A stretch of DNA of 64,000 nucleotides, from NCBI GenBank assembly GCA_025200525.1, contig CM045762.1:24369374-24433373 (forward strand), written 5' to 3'. This document shows positions 23,566 through 35,514 of the stretch, one piece after another. The position numbers and the translations under genes were made by a program. Position 1 is the first letter of the stretch. Every line of letters starts with the position of its first letter. Source of the stretch: Camellia lanceoleosa. Taxonomy: Eukaryota; Streptophyta; Magnoliopsida; Ericales; Theaceae. The notes under the pieces were generated by a model, which was not told where the DNA came from, searched no databases, and saw only the letters and a program-made list of their open reading frames with translations.

Positions 23566-25741
23566 CCCAAATCAAAGGAAAGAAAAGAAAAGAAAAATCA
23601 TCTTTTTTACTTACCAAAACTACTGTTAGGGTTTAAAGGATTTGTCTTTATTTACTTATTCTTCGTTTGTCTGAGCAATTAAATCAATAATCTGTTTGTC
23701 ATACACATTTTCTGTTGATTTTGGGGATCATTTTGTAGGAAAATCGAACCTTTTAGTCGAATTTTCATCTGCTGGCTCTCGTTGACATGCATTGTACTAT
23801 TCCGTTTTTGAAATTTTGATCTTGATGCTTTTTTTTTTTTGAATGAATTGATTAGGTTGTGAAGATACTATCAGCTATAGATCCATCTGTAACTGGTATA
23901 AACAGTGCGGATGAGGAGGGCTGGGCGCCACTTCATTCCGCATCTAGCAGTGGGAATTTAGAAATTGTGGAGATTTTGCTCAGCAGCGGTAAGGAATTGT
24001 TATCAAGTTCCAAAAGAGTTTCTATTATTTGTTTCAAGTTTGTGTTGGATGGTCTTCAAAATAAGTCCAAGCTAGTTAGTTGTATGTCATAGGAACAAAT
24101 ATGTCTTTCAAGAGAAAGAAAAAAATTTGGGAGAAGAAGACTGCATGAATGTGAGTGATTGGTTGCTTGCAAGTCCAGTGCACTGGCTCAGAGTTGTTGC
24201 TTTAGTTATTGTGAGAATTTTAAGGCTGGCAAGGTTATTTTATATTAACTGTAACTAATATGGTATCATTCATGATGTAATGGTGCAGACTAGCACAAGT
24301 ACTCTTTTTAGATTAGAGGAAGTATGTTTTGAGAGATTCTATTTCATGGAGACCTTTAAAAAATGTGTGTTTGTTCGTGTAGCTTGCTTTAATGGGTGAA
24401 TTCTTCATTTTATCTTTCTAATTGTTTGTGTTTGTGTTCAAGCAGCTTGCTGATTCTGTGCAGTGTGTTGTACCTTCAATATGCCAATTTCTGTGAGGTT
24501 AAGGGTGGTCAAGGGTGTGAGAATGCTAGATGACTACTAGTCTCAAAAGCTTAAACTGTGAGATGTTAAGAAATGGACCAAACAATGCATATCAAGCTTT
24601 TTAACACCCTATTTCACGTGTAATCCTGACTTGCACAGCTAGATGCAATCATTCAAACATAGAGAAAAATAGAATGTACATGGAAAACCAATGCAGACAA
24701 AGAGACTTAAGCCTAAAACTTTTCACCACTAGTCCCAACAGCTTATCTATTAGGAAAGCACCCAACAATGCATATCACTCCAACAAAAACATTATTAAGT
24801 AGGATGAATTTGGGGACAAAAAATCATTAATACAAAGATGAATTGGTGACACCACCTATTTGTCTTTGACATAAAATGATATCTCTGATTGAATCACTCT
24901 TGAATCATATTCCACAGAGTAAATTGTGATATGAAGAATAGAGTTTTATATATTCATTGATGATTGATCCATCAATCGTTGGTGTATGTCCTTTGCTTAT
25001 GGATTGCTATGCTTTGACCTCAATGTGGTGAGCCTCCCAAGTACCATCTCTTTTCTTTGAGGTACTTGAGACATTTGGTACTATTATAGGAAATGGTGTG
25101 CATGATGTGACCCATTAACTGATAGTGTGTTACTAATTGTGCCTTCAATTGGTTTTACGAATGTTATTGAACAATTTTTGCTGGTGTTTTTATAGGATCT
25201 ATCTTGAGTATACTTGGAGTTTTTTTCTTTCTATTTGTTCAAATTAGCCATTTAGCCAAAGTTTGTAGTTTCTTGTCAAAGTGATATCATCGTATATCAA
25301 CATCGACATTTTTTAAACTTCTGCTGAATGCACAGGGGCTAATGTTAATTTGAAAAATAATGGTGGTCGTACTGCTCTTCATTACGCTGCTAGCAAGGGT
25401 TGGTTGAAAATAGCTGAAATTCTACTTTCACATGGTGCAAACATCAATTTGAAGGACAAGGCATGTAACTTCACACTATTGCCTTTTTGCTTTTATATAT
25501 ATATATATACTTTCATTAATCTTGTTTTGTGCTGCTGATAGCATAGGTCTTGGACTTCTTCCCTCAATATTTGGTTGGTTTTAATTTCTTTTAGGTTGGA
25601 TGCACCCCTCTGCATCGTGCAGCAAGCACAGGGAACTCAGAGTTGTATGAACTTTTAATTGAGGAAGGAGCTGAGGTTGATGCTATTGATAAAACAGGTC
25701 AAACTCCCCTAATGAGTGCAGTAATATGCGAAAACAAAGAG
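23268..25741 (+). CDS. PSMD10-like: PSMD10/gankyrin-like ankyrin protein, captured, 3'-truncated
   Basis: PSMD10 family proteins are ankyrin-repeat chaperones for assembly of the 26S proteasome regulatory particle. Exons: 23268-23525, 23856-23988, 25336-25460, 25595-25741; junction phases join without a stop. In-frame ATGs lie at 23268, 23283 and 23322. The last gives [10 protein letters not shown], resembling the family N-terminus, and is the likely start. Ankyrin repeats are clear: [44 protein letters not shown]. Intron 3 has a GC donor (AAG|GCATGT); the others are GT-AG. After the fourth exon, where the final repeat should follow, only transposon sequence is found. Retained introns show DNA-level capture. 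Expression is unknown. Confidence 0.85.
23532..23563 (+). repeat. (CT)n microsatellite in intron 1 of captured gene
   Basis: About 16 uninterrupted CT units seven bases after the exon 1 donor. Confidence 0.9.
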
Positions 25742-26700
25742 GTAATTATTATTGTTATCAAATCCTCGAAAACTTGACGCATAAAAAATTCATTGGACTT
25801 TTATTTATGTAATTATGTTAACCTAAGCTATTGCAACATGCGTTCTATTTATGTCTTAATTTTCAATTTGTCTAGTAGATTAAGGCCATCTGGAATTGAG
25901 TTGTATTACCAAACAAACATATCTGTGTTGCCTTTCAGACTCATCTTTCTTTAACTTCTAGGGTGCATTTTGAGGGTGGATTTCGATTGGAAAGAGCTTT
26001 CTAAGCTCCAATTCTATATTCCAGCATCTGGATATCTAGCAGATTGAATTCTATAATTCCTCAAGACCCTGTAACATATTGGATGGCCAAATCTTTAGTT
26101 CAATTTCCAATTTAAATTTTTTTAATTTGTTAGTTTTAGTCTTCAGGAATTTGCTAATCAACTATTAGTATAATTATGGTGTGTGACATGTGTCAGTTGT
26201 GTAGTGCTGATAGTGGCGACACTGATAGCAGCCACGCCAGTGGTGCTGTTGTGCCAATGTTAGTGTTTTTTCAAAGAGCTTTGTGGTGGTGATGATGCCA
26301 TTGGCAGTGGTGTGTCAATGTCACAACTTAGTGGGTGTTTGGGAAGTGCCTATTTTTTTAGGCTTTTTGACTTTTTGGCTATTTTAGTAAGCTATTTTAG
26401 TTTTTGTGTTTAGAAAGATGGGATGAAGTTTTATTTGAGTTATTGTATTGAAAAATGTGTTTGAAATGATGTTTGAGGTTGAAATGACAAATTTGTCCTT
26501 AATCCCATTTTATTTCAAAATTGATGTAATGGGGCAAAAGTGTAATTTACTACAGTGGGACAGCTTGCCAAGTACAGTGGTAGGCTGTCAGTGCCAAAAA
26601 TGTAGGCTGTTGAGCTACATTTTTTTTAAAAATGTAAGTCAATAAAATAGCCTATCCCACTGCTTTCCAAACACCGCCTTAATGTACTTGATACAAATAT
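25742..26700. other. Region joining captured gene to CACTA body
   Basis: Contains the start of the intron after PSMD10-like exon 4 (GTAATT donor at 25742) and the capture junction, whose exact position I cannot place, plus a Harbinger-like MITE. The expected final exon of the gene is not found. Confidence 0.5.
26331..26678. mobile_element. Tourist/Harbinger-like MITE inside CACTA
   Basis: 348 bp with TTA on each side (26328-26330, 26679-26681). The termini GTGGGTGTTTGGGAAG and, inverted, GGCGGTGTTTGGAAAG match. A TTA target and this terminus fit PIF/Harbinger MITEs. Confidence 0.7.
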
Positions 26701-27813
26701 GATGAAGCCATAGACATTCCACTAGAGAAAGACATATTTGGAGAGGAGATTAATATCCAACTTCAAAGAGTAGACATGGAGTACATATGTCATGTAAAAG
26801 AATTACCTGTTACATGTATCATGTTGTACATAAGGTAAGGAAAATTTGCTACATCAATAGTTATTTTTGCAGATTTTATGAGTTACGAATTTAATTAAAA
26901 TTAGTTTATTTTATTAGTCATCTCCATCAAGTGTTGAAGGCTTCCAATTGGAGGAAACAATTTGTATTTGTTAACCCTTGTATCGTTAGTGGAAAAACAA
27001 TGGCTGGGGAGAAATCAAAATCAGTGTTGTTTGCAAGAAGATTAGAGGAGGCTATGCTAGAACAATTGATTTTAATTCTTTATAATATCGGGTAATTATC
27101 TAAAACTATTTATTTCATGTGTTCAAATGATAATAAACTTATTAAGCTTATACTTGTGACTTGTTCAATTGTAGGTAACATTAGATATTGTTAGTCATTG
27201 ATCTAACATTGATGATTGTGTACTTGCTCGATCCGATTAATTCTAAAATAAACACAAGTTTTGAAATTGTAATAAAAACGTAAGTTTGGCTAGTTCGTAC
27301 ATTTTTAAGCATTTTGAGTTACTCTAAAAATATTTTGACATCTGAAATTTCTTTTGTAAAGTGTTTTGAAAATTTATGAAACTACCCAAAGGAGGAGGAC
27401 CAATTCAGTTTGGAAAGTAGTTCAGGTAATCAATATCATTTTCTCTAATTTTATCATATATTTATGCTAATGATTGTTCAACTTGATCATAACACTTTAT
27501 ATATAGTTTCTAATAATAATGAAAATACTTTTATGTAGTCTCCGCAACAACCTACAAACGTGGAATGTGGGTTTTATGTAATGCGGTATGTGAAAGACCT
27601 CATTGGAGATCAAAGCAACCTAAGAAAACAAAATGTGAGATAAATTCTAAACTTTTGTTACTATTATATTCATGATACTTGTACATCTTCTTCATTATTT
27701 AATTGTTTGTAAATAACCTTTTGTAGTTCAATGGAAAAAAAACTTACACGGAAATCGAACTTGATGAAGTGCGAGTTGAATGGATTAATTTCGTACTAAA
27801 AAATATGAGTTGA
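26701..27813 (+). pseudogene. Ulp1-like (C48) protease relic of CACTA element
   Basis: Plant CACTA and related elements often carry a Ulp1/SENP-like cysteine protease gene. Exon-like pieces: 26701-26834 (KELPVTCIMLYIR), 26918-27091 (VLKASNWRKQFVFVNP), about 27358-27425 (VLKIYE), 27540-27634 (QPTNVECGFYVMRY, with the catalytic-Cys context) and 27727-27813 (ELDEVRVEWINFVL, then stop). Splice borders look conventional. The segment that should hold the catalytic His and Asp, between 27091 and 27358, is not recognisable, and the N-terminus is absent. Probably inactive. Confidence 0.75.
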
Positions 27814-28485
27814 AATCCAATGTAAGTATGATATAACTTCCGTTTTTTAAATTACTAATCAACAATTTCTTTAGTTGGTAAAGAATATATAATCACTTCA
27901 AGATTTCATTTTAAATTTGTTGATTCTATGTATATTTGGTTTTATGACTTTAAAATATTTGCTCATACATTGAAGATTTTCATTTTGGATTTATTGATTC
28001 TATGTATATGTCATATTTATATATGGTAATCTAAACATTTTATATTAGTAACAATCAAAGTTATTATTTCTTTTCTATTGATGCAGGAGATGAAGAGTCA
28101 GTGTGATGAGAAAATGTTCGATTTTTGTCTTTTGTAAGTCTCTACAAAAATATTAAGTTTATTCATATGTTTCTAGCCGTTTCTGAATTAATTTGTGTTT
28201 TTATTTTTCAGATCAAAAATTTCTTGGAGAAATGCAAAATATGGTCAAAGAATTCAACAACTTAGTTTTTTCAAGTTTTTTTTTTATTTTTTTATATATG
28301 TAAGTACAGTTAAATTTTTTTTACTAATTCGTTTGTATATACTTTTTTGACATTTAACTTTCATTTATGAAATATATGACGTTATTCCATTCAATATATG
28401 GTTGTGATTCAAAATATAGTATATAGTATGTATTACATTCTTCAAATGCATATAATATGTGATCTTATCTGATTATTAATCACGT
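27814..28485. other. CACTA interior, AT-rich
   Basis: No gene. Two exon-like scraps follow splice-type AG (near 28087 and 28212), but neither carries a recognisable domain. Confidence 0.3.
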
Positions 28486-29060
28486 ATTTTATTAGATATT
28501 AATCACACTTAAAATATGTGATCTAAATGTTTATTATTACATGTTTTATTAGTTATTAATCACACTTAAAAGATGTGATCTAAATGTTATTAATCACACT
28601 TAAAAATGTGATCTAAATATTTTTAATCACACTTAAAATGTGTGATCTAAATATTATTAATTACACTTAAAAGATGTGATCTAAATATTTTCAATCACAC
28701 TTAAAATGTGTGATCTAAATATTATCAATCACACTTAAAAGGTGTGATCTAAATAATGTTATCAATCACACTTAAAAGGTGTGATCTAAATGTTTTTAAT
28801 CACACTTAAAAGGTGTGATCTAATATTTTTAATCACACTTAAAATGTGTGATCTAAATGTTATTAATCACACTTAAAAGGTGTGATCTAATGTTTTTAAT
28901 CACACTTAAAAGGTGTGATCTAAATGTTGTTAATCACACTTAAAAAGTGTGATTAAAAATGACTCATTTTAATCACACTCTCAAAGATCACACTTTAATA
29001 AAACTTAAAAAGTGTAATTAAATAACAAATATCACACAAAAAAAATGTGATATTTATATG
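28486..29060. repeat. 3' subterminal repeat array of CACTA element
   Basis: More than a dozen units of AATCACACTTAAAAGGTGTG followed by ATCTAAAT, each a small palindrome, with period about 33-40 bp. It shares AATCACAC with the 5' array but has a different spacer, and is denser and more regular. Confidence 0.9.
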
Positions 29061-29074
29061 TTTTTGTAGTAATG

Positions 29075-30083
29075 ACGCATTAATAATTTATATTCCAAAT
29101 ACAACCTTCCTGAATTCCTTTTATTCTCAAGTTATACTTTATCATAATGAGTACACATTAATAAAGGGAGAAAAAAAAGAATGACATCGTACTGAAACCT
29201 TGCTTCACCATTCTATCAAGTATTTAATTCTTTTTGTAATGCTATGTTTGGTTTATTGGAATGAGTTGAAATATAATGATTATTTCATTTATCAAAATAT
29301 TTATTCTCACGTTTGGCTCACTAATGTTGTGTTTGGATAATAGATTTAATAGGATTTGAAAAAGGCAAAGTAAGACGACTGAAGTGAGATTTTAGTGAAA
29401 TTGTAAAAATTAAAATTAGATTTTGATAAGGTATAAGGGTGCTAATAAATCTACTACTATTATAATAGTGTGAAGGATCTGTCATATTTTTTACATTTTT
29501 AAATCTCAATTTTACCCTCTCAAATTTGCTATATTTTCTAAGAGTCTGTTATATTTTCTACTTTTACTCTTCAAAATATTTTTATTACAATGAGTTATAA
29601 TGGTGAGTAAGAAGAAAAACACCAAGATGGTGAAACAAAAATTACAAAAGATCTATTGCAACATCTTTCCAAGCAAAGTTAGACGGACTGAAGCAGGAAT
29701 TGTCATATTTGTTGTGAAATTCAAGAAAAAAAATATACCTCATGCACACATTTTAGTCAAATTGCAAGAAAGAAATTAAAAAAAAAAAAAAATGATGCCC
29801 AAACATTATCGCAACAACTCAATGATCCATAAAGTAATTATATCAAAAAAGAATTTGATCAATTTTTGTCATATGATGATTACTTACAAATAACATAATA
29901 AATTATGTAATTTGGCAGTTTCATAAAAGTGACCCTACAAACACTTATAAGTATGAATCTATAAATATCGTGAAAACAATTATGAAATTCCTATATTGAT
30001 CGAAATATTAAGTTATAATATCATTCCATTTTCTTAAAAAAACTATTCCACATTTTCTACATAAATGAAAATATACTAATGAC
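29075..30083. other. Intergenic DNA between CACTA and copia element 2
   Basis: No gene. The first 450 bp are homologous to about 57502-57917 in the duplicated unit (CTTGCTTCACCATTCTATCA at about 29200 and 57639); the copy there is cut by copia element 4. The final five bases ATGAC are element 2's target duplication. Confidence 0.65.
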
Positions 30084-30416
30084 TATTGAAAATAAGCTTG
30101 CTATATGGTAGGTGATAATAGTGGCCAACCATCCACCAACTTTGACAACCCACCATTGTTGAAGATAGGAGGTCTACAAAGGCTGCATGTTTTTCATACT
30201 ATGTTTTCACATTGAATAATTGTAGTTTTATACTGTCTAAGCTATCTATAAATAGCTATGTATTATGAGAGTTAAATTGTGTGGGAGAGAAGTGAAGAAG
30301 AGAGCTCCCTGTTTTATTTCAGAATTGTTTCAATAAATTGAAGTTCAGCTTAGTTCAATTTTTAAGTCTCTTCTTGTGAATCACCACTAGTGATTTACAT
30401 CCCACTCCCACCAACA
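30084..30416 (+). repeat. 5' LTR of copia element 2
   Basis: Starts TATTGAAAATAAGCTTGC, ends CCACCAACA. TCTATAAATAGC at about 30244-30255 is a likely TATA box. Confidence 0.95.
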
Positions 30417-30429
30417 GTGGTATCAGAGC

Positions 30430-31045
30430 CCGAATGTAGCTTGAATTTGCAGAAATTCTGCAAATTGCAAAAATAGAGTGTGATTTCGAAAGTTGTCCAG
30501 AAATAAAAGTGGTCGAAATCAATTTTTGATCATACCAGATTGAATCTCTCGACGAGACGATCACACCGAAAAAAAGAACGTCGAAAACCGAGCCTCACAG
30601 ATGCCGCACGCGCCACACGCGCCTCCGTGACGCCGTTCTCATGCGCCGACATGCGCAAACGCGCTCCACGCGTCTTCTTCACCCAAATTGCAGTGCTTGA
30701 CCCGCGATCCGATCCGCCAACCCAGATCCGGATCCAAGTCTGACGTTATTGACGACGTCATCTGCTGACGTCATTCAAGCCGAGCCGCTAAGCCGCAGAG
30801 CCGAGCCGGTCCAAGCCGTTGACCGTAGCCGTTGACTGAGCCGCATCGAAATTAATCCAGTGTGCCGCGGCTAAGCTGTAGCCTCAGATCTGAGCCGTTC
30901 AACTTGTTTAGGCCTGATCTGAGTCATTCAGAGTCTGTTTCGGGTGATCCAATAGTGGTTTCTAACTATTTGGAATATTCCGGACACATCTCAGATCGAA
31001 TTTGCAAATTCCATTCTAAAATTTGCAGATTGTTAAAGACAACCA
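30430..31045 (+). other. Leader of copia element 2
   Basis: Untranslated leader from the primer-binding site to gag. It carries the same GC-rich GAGCCG repeats and GACGTCA motifs (about 30745-30850) as element 1's leader. Confidence 0.8.
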
Positions 31046-34000
31046 ATGGCCAACACAAACAATTTCTTTGTTGATTTCCAAAACTTAGTAAGGAGAACTA
31101 TGAAAATTGGAGTATTCAAATGCTAGTTCTACTAGCCTCACAAGATTTGTGGGAGTTAGTGGATCGAGGAGATGACGAGCTACTCTCGCAGATGAAGGAA
31201 CTTTAAATGATACTCAGAAGACGGTGTTAAAAGATTCAAGGAGGAGAGATAAAAAGGCCTTGTATCTACTCTATCAAGGCATTGATGAATCAAGTTTTGA
31301 GAAGATTTCAGCAGCAATAACCTCTAAAGAGGCATGGAGTATTCTTCGCAATTCACACCGTAGAATTGAGAAGACGATCAGAGTTCGACTACAGGTGTTA
31401 CGTGGCGAATTCGAGATGTTGCACATGAATGAGAATGAGTCAATTTCTGAGTACTTTAATAGAACATTGACCATTGTTAATCAGATGAGAAGATATGGAG
31501 AGAAGATGGAATCTCTTCAAGTGATAGAGAAGATTCTCCGATCACTTAGTTCTAAGTTCGAGCACGTGGTTGTAGCAATAGAAGAGTCCAAGGATCTCAG
31601 TGCCATGACCACCGATGAGTTGATGGGCACACTTGAGATTCATGAACAAAGGATCAACAAGAAGGCTTCCTCAAGTTCTCTAGAGCAAGCTCTTCAATCA
31701 AAGCTGTCTTTTAGAGATGACAGAAACGAGCAAGAGGGGACATCACAAAGAAGCCGAGGAAGAGGTCGTGCTTATAATAACCGAAGTTCTGTCTTTCGAG
31801 GAAGAGGCGGAAGAAGTCCAGCTAGAGGAGGAAGAAGTCAACCACATTTTGCTCCAAGAGGAAGAGCAAGCGGTAGAGGAGGTGGTTACAACAACCGACC
31901 AGGTTTTGACAAAAGGAATGTTCAGTGTTACCATTGCCATAAGTTCGGGCATTACAGCAATGAATGCCGAAGTAGAGCAACAACAGAAGCCGGCGAGCAA
32001 GCAAATTTTGCCGAGCAGGAAACAAACAAAGTTGGACCTACAGTCCTGTTTGTTCACCATGGAGACACTGAAAACCAAAACAATGTTTGGTATCTAGATT
32101 CGGGAGCCAGTAACCACATGTGTGGTAAAAGAGAGTTGTTCGTTGAGCTTGATGAGACTGTACAAGCACAAGTCTCATTTGGTGATTCTTCAAAGACTCC
32201 ACTGAAAGGAAGAGGTAATATTCTGATCAAGCTGAAGAATGGAGATCATGATTACATCTCCAATGTTTATTATGTTCCTGCTATGAAGAACAACATTTTG
32301 AGTATGGGACAACTCCTAGAGAAAGGATACGACATCAGCTTGAAAGATTGTCATCTTACCATCAAAGACAATCATGGTAATTTGATCGCTCGGGTGAGAA
32401 TGTCCAAGAATCGGATGTTTGCATTGAACATCCAACATGATGCTGCGAAGTGTTTACGTGCCATCATCAAAGACAAAGACTGGCTATGGCATTTGAGGTT
32501 TGGACATCTTAACTTTGGAAGCTTGAAGCTGTTGTCAAGCAAGAATATGGTGAGAGGGCTCCCTCATATTGCTCATACTAATGAAGTCTGTGAAAGTTGC
32601 ATTCTTGGTAAGCATCACAGAACTAGCTTTGCCAAAGAAGCGAGCAACAAAGCCGCTGGAGCTAGTGCACACTGATGTGTGTGGTCCATTGAAGCCAATG
32701 TCAAATGGACAAAATAGGTATTTTCTCACCTTCATTGATGATTATAGCCGGAAGACATGGGTGTACTTTCTTAAAAGAAAGTCGGAGGTGTTCAACATCT
32801 TCAAAGAATTCAAAGCTTTTGTAGAGAAGCAAAGCGGCTACTACATCAAGACATTTGATCGGATCAAGGTGGAGAATATACATCAGATGCTTTCGAGAAG
32901 TATTGCAAAGAGCAGGGAATCAAGCATCAAACAACACCATCCTATACGCCACAGCTGAATGGTGTTGCTGAAAGGAAGAATCGCACAATCTTAGATATGG
33001 CAAGAAGCATGTTGAAAGGAAAGGGACTGCCCAAGCAAATTTGGGGTGAAGTCAGATCATGTCTCAGGTATCTACTAAATAGATGCCCAACCAAGAGCCT
33101 TCATTCTATGACTCAAGAAGAAGCTTGGAGTTCACATAAGCCAAGTGTCAACCATCTCAAAATATTTGGGTGTGTTGCGTACACCAAGATTCCAGAAGCA
33201 AGAAGAACCAAGCTCGATGATAAAGGAGAAAAATGTATCCTTGTTGGATATGGAGATAGAACAATGGGATACAAGTTGTATAATCCCATTACCAAAAAAG
33301 TGATCATGAGTAGAGATGTGATATTTGAAGAAGAAGAAGCTTGGAACTGGAATCAAGATGAAGTTGTCAAAGATGCAGAACTCATTCTTGAAGATGAAAC
33401 ATCAAAAGCTCCTGTTGAAATCACAAGAGAAGTCCAAGATGAGCCACAAACTCCTCCACATAGAATTCCTGCACCAAGATCGCCAATTTCTCACAGAAGT
33501 GTTGCATCATCATCATCATCAGCATCATCAGATGATAGTTTTTTCAAACAACCAAGACCAATGAGAAATTTGCAGGAGATATATGAAGCCATAGAAGAAG
33601 TAGATCTGAATCTGTATTGCCTACTCGCAGATAGTGATCCACTTACCTTCTCAGAAGCCATCCAGGAAGATAAATGGAAGAAAGCGATGGATGAAGAAAT
33701 TCATGCCATTGAGAAAAATGACACATGGAAGCTTACCAGTTTACCAGAGGGGCACAAACCCATTGGAGTGAAATGGGTATACAAGACAAAGAGGAATGCA
33801 CAAGGCGAAGTGCAATGCTACAAGGCAAGGTTAGTAGCAAAAGGTTACAAGCAGAGAGCTGGAATTGACTATGGAGAGGTGTTTGCTCCAGTTGCCCGAT
33901 TGGAGACTATCAGGCTAATGATCTCTTTGGCTACCCGACAAGTGATGGTTATCAACTTGATGTGAAATCTGCATTTCTTAACGGTTTCCTTGAAGAAGAA

Positions 34001-35143
34001 ATCTATATTGAACAACCTTCGGGGTATGTTCAGAATAGGTATGAAGACAAAGTGTACAAATTGAAGAAAGCACTTTATGGATTGAAGCAAGCTCCAAGTG
34101 CATGGAATACTAGAATTGATCAGTATTTTCATGACAATGGTTTTGAAAAATGTCCATATGAGCACGCACTATATTTGAAGAAGGAAGCTGATGGAAGCAT
34201 GTTGCTTGCTTGTCTTTATGTTGATGATCTAATCTTTACTGGAAACAATCCAGCCATGTTCAAAGACTTTAAAAGAAGCATGGTCCAAGAATTTGAAATG
34301 ACAGATATTGGATTGATGGCTCATTTTCTAGGCATTGAAGTGGAACAAAGAAAAGATGGAATTTTCATTTCCCAAAGTGGCTATGCCAAGGAAATTCTGA
34401 AGCGATATGGAATGGAGAATTGCAATCCAGTCAACACTCCTGTAGACAGTGGAGTGGAGCTCAGAAAAGGTACGAAAGCAGGTGATGTGGATCCAACTTA
34501 TTTCAAGAGCCTAGTTGGAAGTCTTCGCTATCTTACTTGTACCAGGCCAGACATACTCTATGGAGTAGGATTGATCAGCAGATATATGGAAACACCAGAT
34601 CAGTCACACCTTTATGCAGCAAAGAGGATTCTTCGCTACATCAAAGGTACAGTCGATGATGGTTTATTCAATAAACCAACTGAAATTTCAGTCTTGTTGG
34701 CTACTCAGATAGTGATTGGGGACGTGACTTGGATGAACGGAAAAGTACTACAGGGTTTACTTTCTTTATGGGAGATACAGCTTTCACATGGTCATCCAAG
34801 AAGCAAGCCATTGTGACATTATCAACTTGCGGTTGGTATGTTGCGTACCAACTCACCGTGTGTCATGCAATATGGTTACGAACATCTTTGAAGCATTTGG
34901 GATTTCCACAAAAAACCCAAAGGAGATCTATGTTGATAATCGTCAAAGAATTGCATTGGCAAAGAACCCAGTTTATCATGAAAGAAGTAAGCATATTGAC
35001 ACCCGCTATCATTTCATCCGAGAGCATGTGAAAAATAAAGAGGTGGAATTATTGTCTTGCAAATCCCAAGATCAGCTTGCAGATATTTTCACGAAGCCGT
35101 TGAAAAATGATCTATTCAATGTAATGAAGATAATGCTCGAATG
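31046..35143 (+). pseudogene. Copia element 2 gag-pol polyprotein (broken)
   Basis: Gag begins at 31046 (MANTNNFF) but small deletions near 31075 and 31180 shift the frame. The longest open stretch, 31224-32675, covers the gag C-terminus with an RG-rich tract, the CCHC knuckle CYHCHKFGHYSNEC, protease LDSGASNHM and the pre-integrase region. Integrase continues in another frame (32569-32958, HTDVCGP) and is shifted again near 32857, beside the second catalytic Asp. RT follows in two frames (32997-33965 and 33962-34816: [18 protein letters not shown]). RNase H (34729-35143) is shifted again and ends with DIFTKPLKND. At least six frame breaks; defective despite young LTRs. Confidence 0.95.
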
Positions 35144-35176
35144 AAGCAAAGATGGAGAATCAAGCTTAAGGGGGGA

Positions 35177-35509
35177 TATTGAAAATAAGCTTGCTATATG
35201 GTAGGTGATAATAGTGGCCAACCATCCACCAACTTTGACAACCCACCATTGTTGAAGATAGGAGGTCTACAAAGGCTACATGTTTTTCATACTATGTTTT
35301 CACATTGAATAATTGTAGTTTTATACTGTCTAAGCTATCTATAAATAGCTATGTATTATGAGAGTTAAATTGTGTGGTAGAGAAGTGAAGAAGAGAGCTC
35401 CTTGTTTTATTTCAGAATTGTTTCAATAAATTGAAGTTCAGCTTGGTTCAATTTTTAAGTCTCTTCTTGTGAATCACCACCAGTGATTTACACCCCACTC
35501 CCACCAACA
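35177..35509 (+). repeat. 3' LTR of copia element 2
   Basis: About 98% identical to the 5' LTR, collinear and gap-free. It follows the polypurine tract directly. Confidence 0.95.
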
Positions 35510-35514
35510 ATGAC

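Larger units (their letters stand above)
21044..29074 (+). mobile_element. CACTA (En/Spm) transposon with captured gene, 8.0 kb
   Basis: Starts CACTACTACAAAAA (21044) and ends TTTTTGTAGTAATG (29061-29074), inverted termini matching 13 of 14. The 3-bp target duplication ACG flanks it (21041-21043, 29075-29077), as expected for CACTA elements. Both ends carry arrays of AATCACAC/GTGTGATT subterminal repeats. The duplicated unit at about 57478-57530 reads across without it. Inside are a PSMD10-like gene, Ulp1-protease relics and a small MITE. No TNPD-type transposase is visible, so mobility would depend on another element. Confidence 0.9.
30084..35509 (+). mobile_element. Ty1/copia LTR retrotransposon, element 2 (full length)
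   Basis: 5426 bp. LTRs 30084-30416 and 35177-35509 (333 bp each), TSD ATGAC at 30079-30083 and 35510-35514, primer-binding site TGGTATCAGAGC at 30418-30429, polypurine tract AAGGGGGGA at 35168-35176. Both LTRs begin TA instead of TG. The LTRs differ at about 6 positions, the lowest divergence in the window. Same family as element 1, opposite strand. Confidence 0.95.

Noticed and set aside
23268..25741. PSMD10-like sequence as an ordinary resident gene
   Set aside because: It lies between matched CACTA ends with a 3-bp duplication, beside the element's Ulp1 relic, and the duplicated unit has an empty site; the last exon is missing.
28486..29060. CRISPR-like direct repeat array
   Set aside because: Units are short palindromes with near-constant spacers in a plant transposon end; there are no cas genes and no unique spacers.
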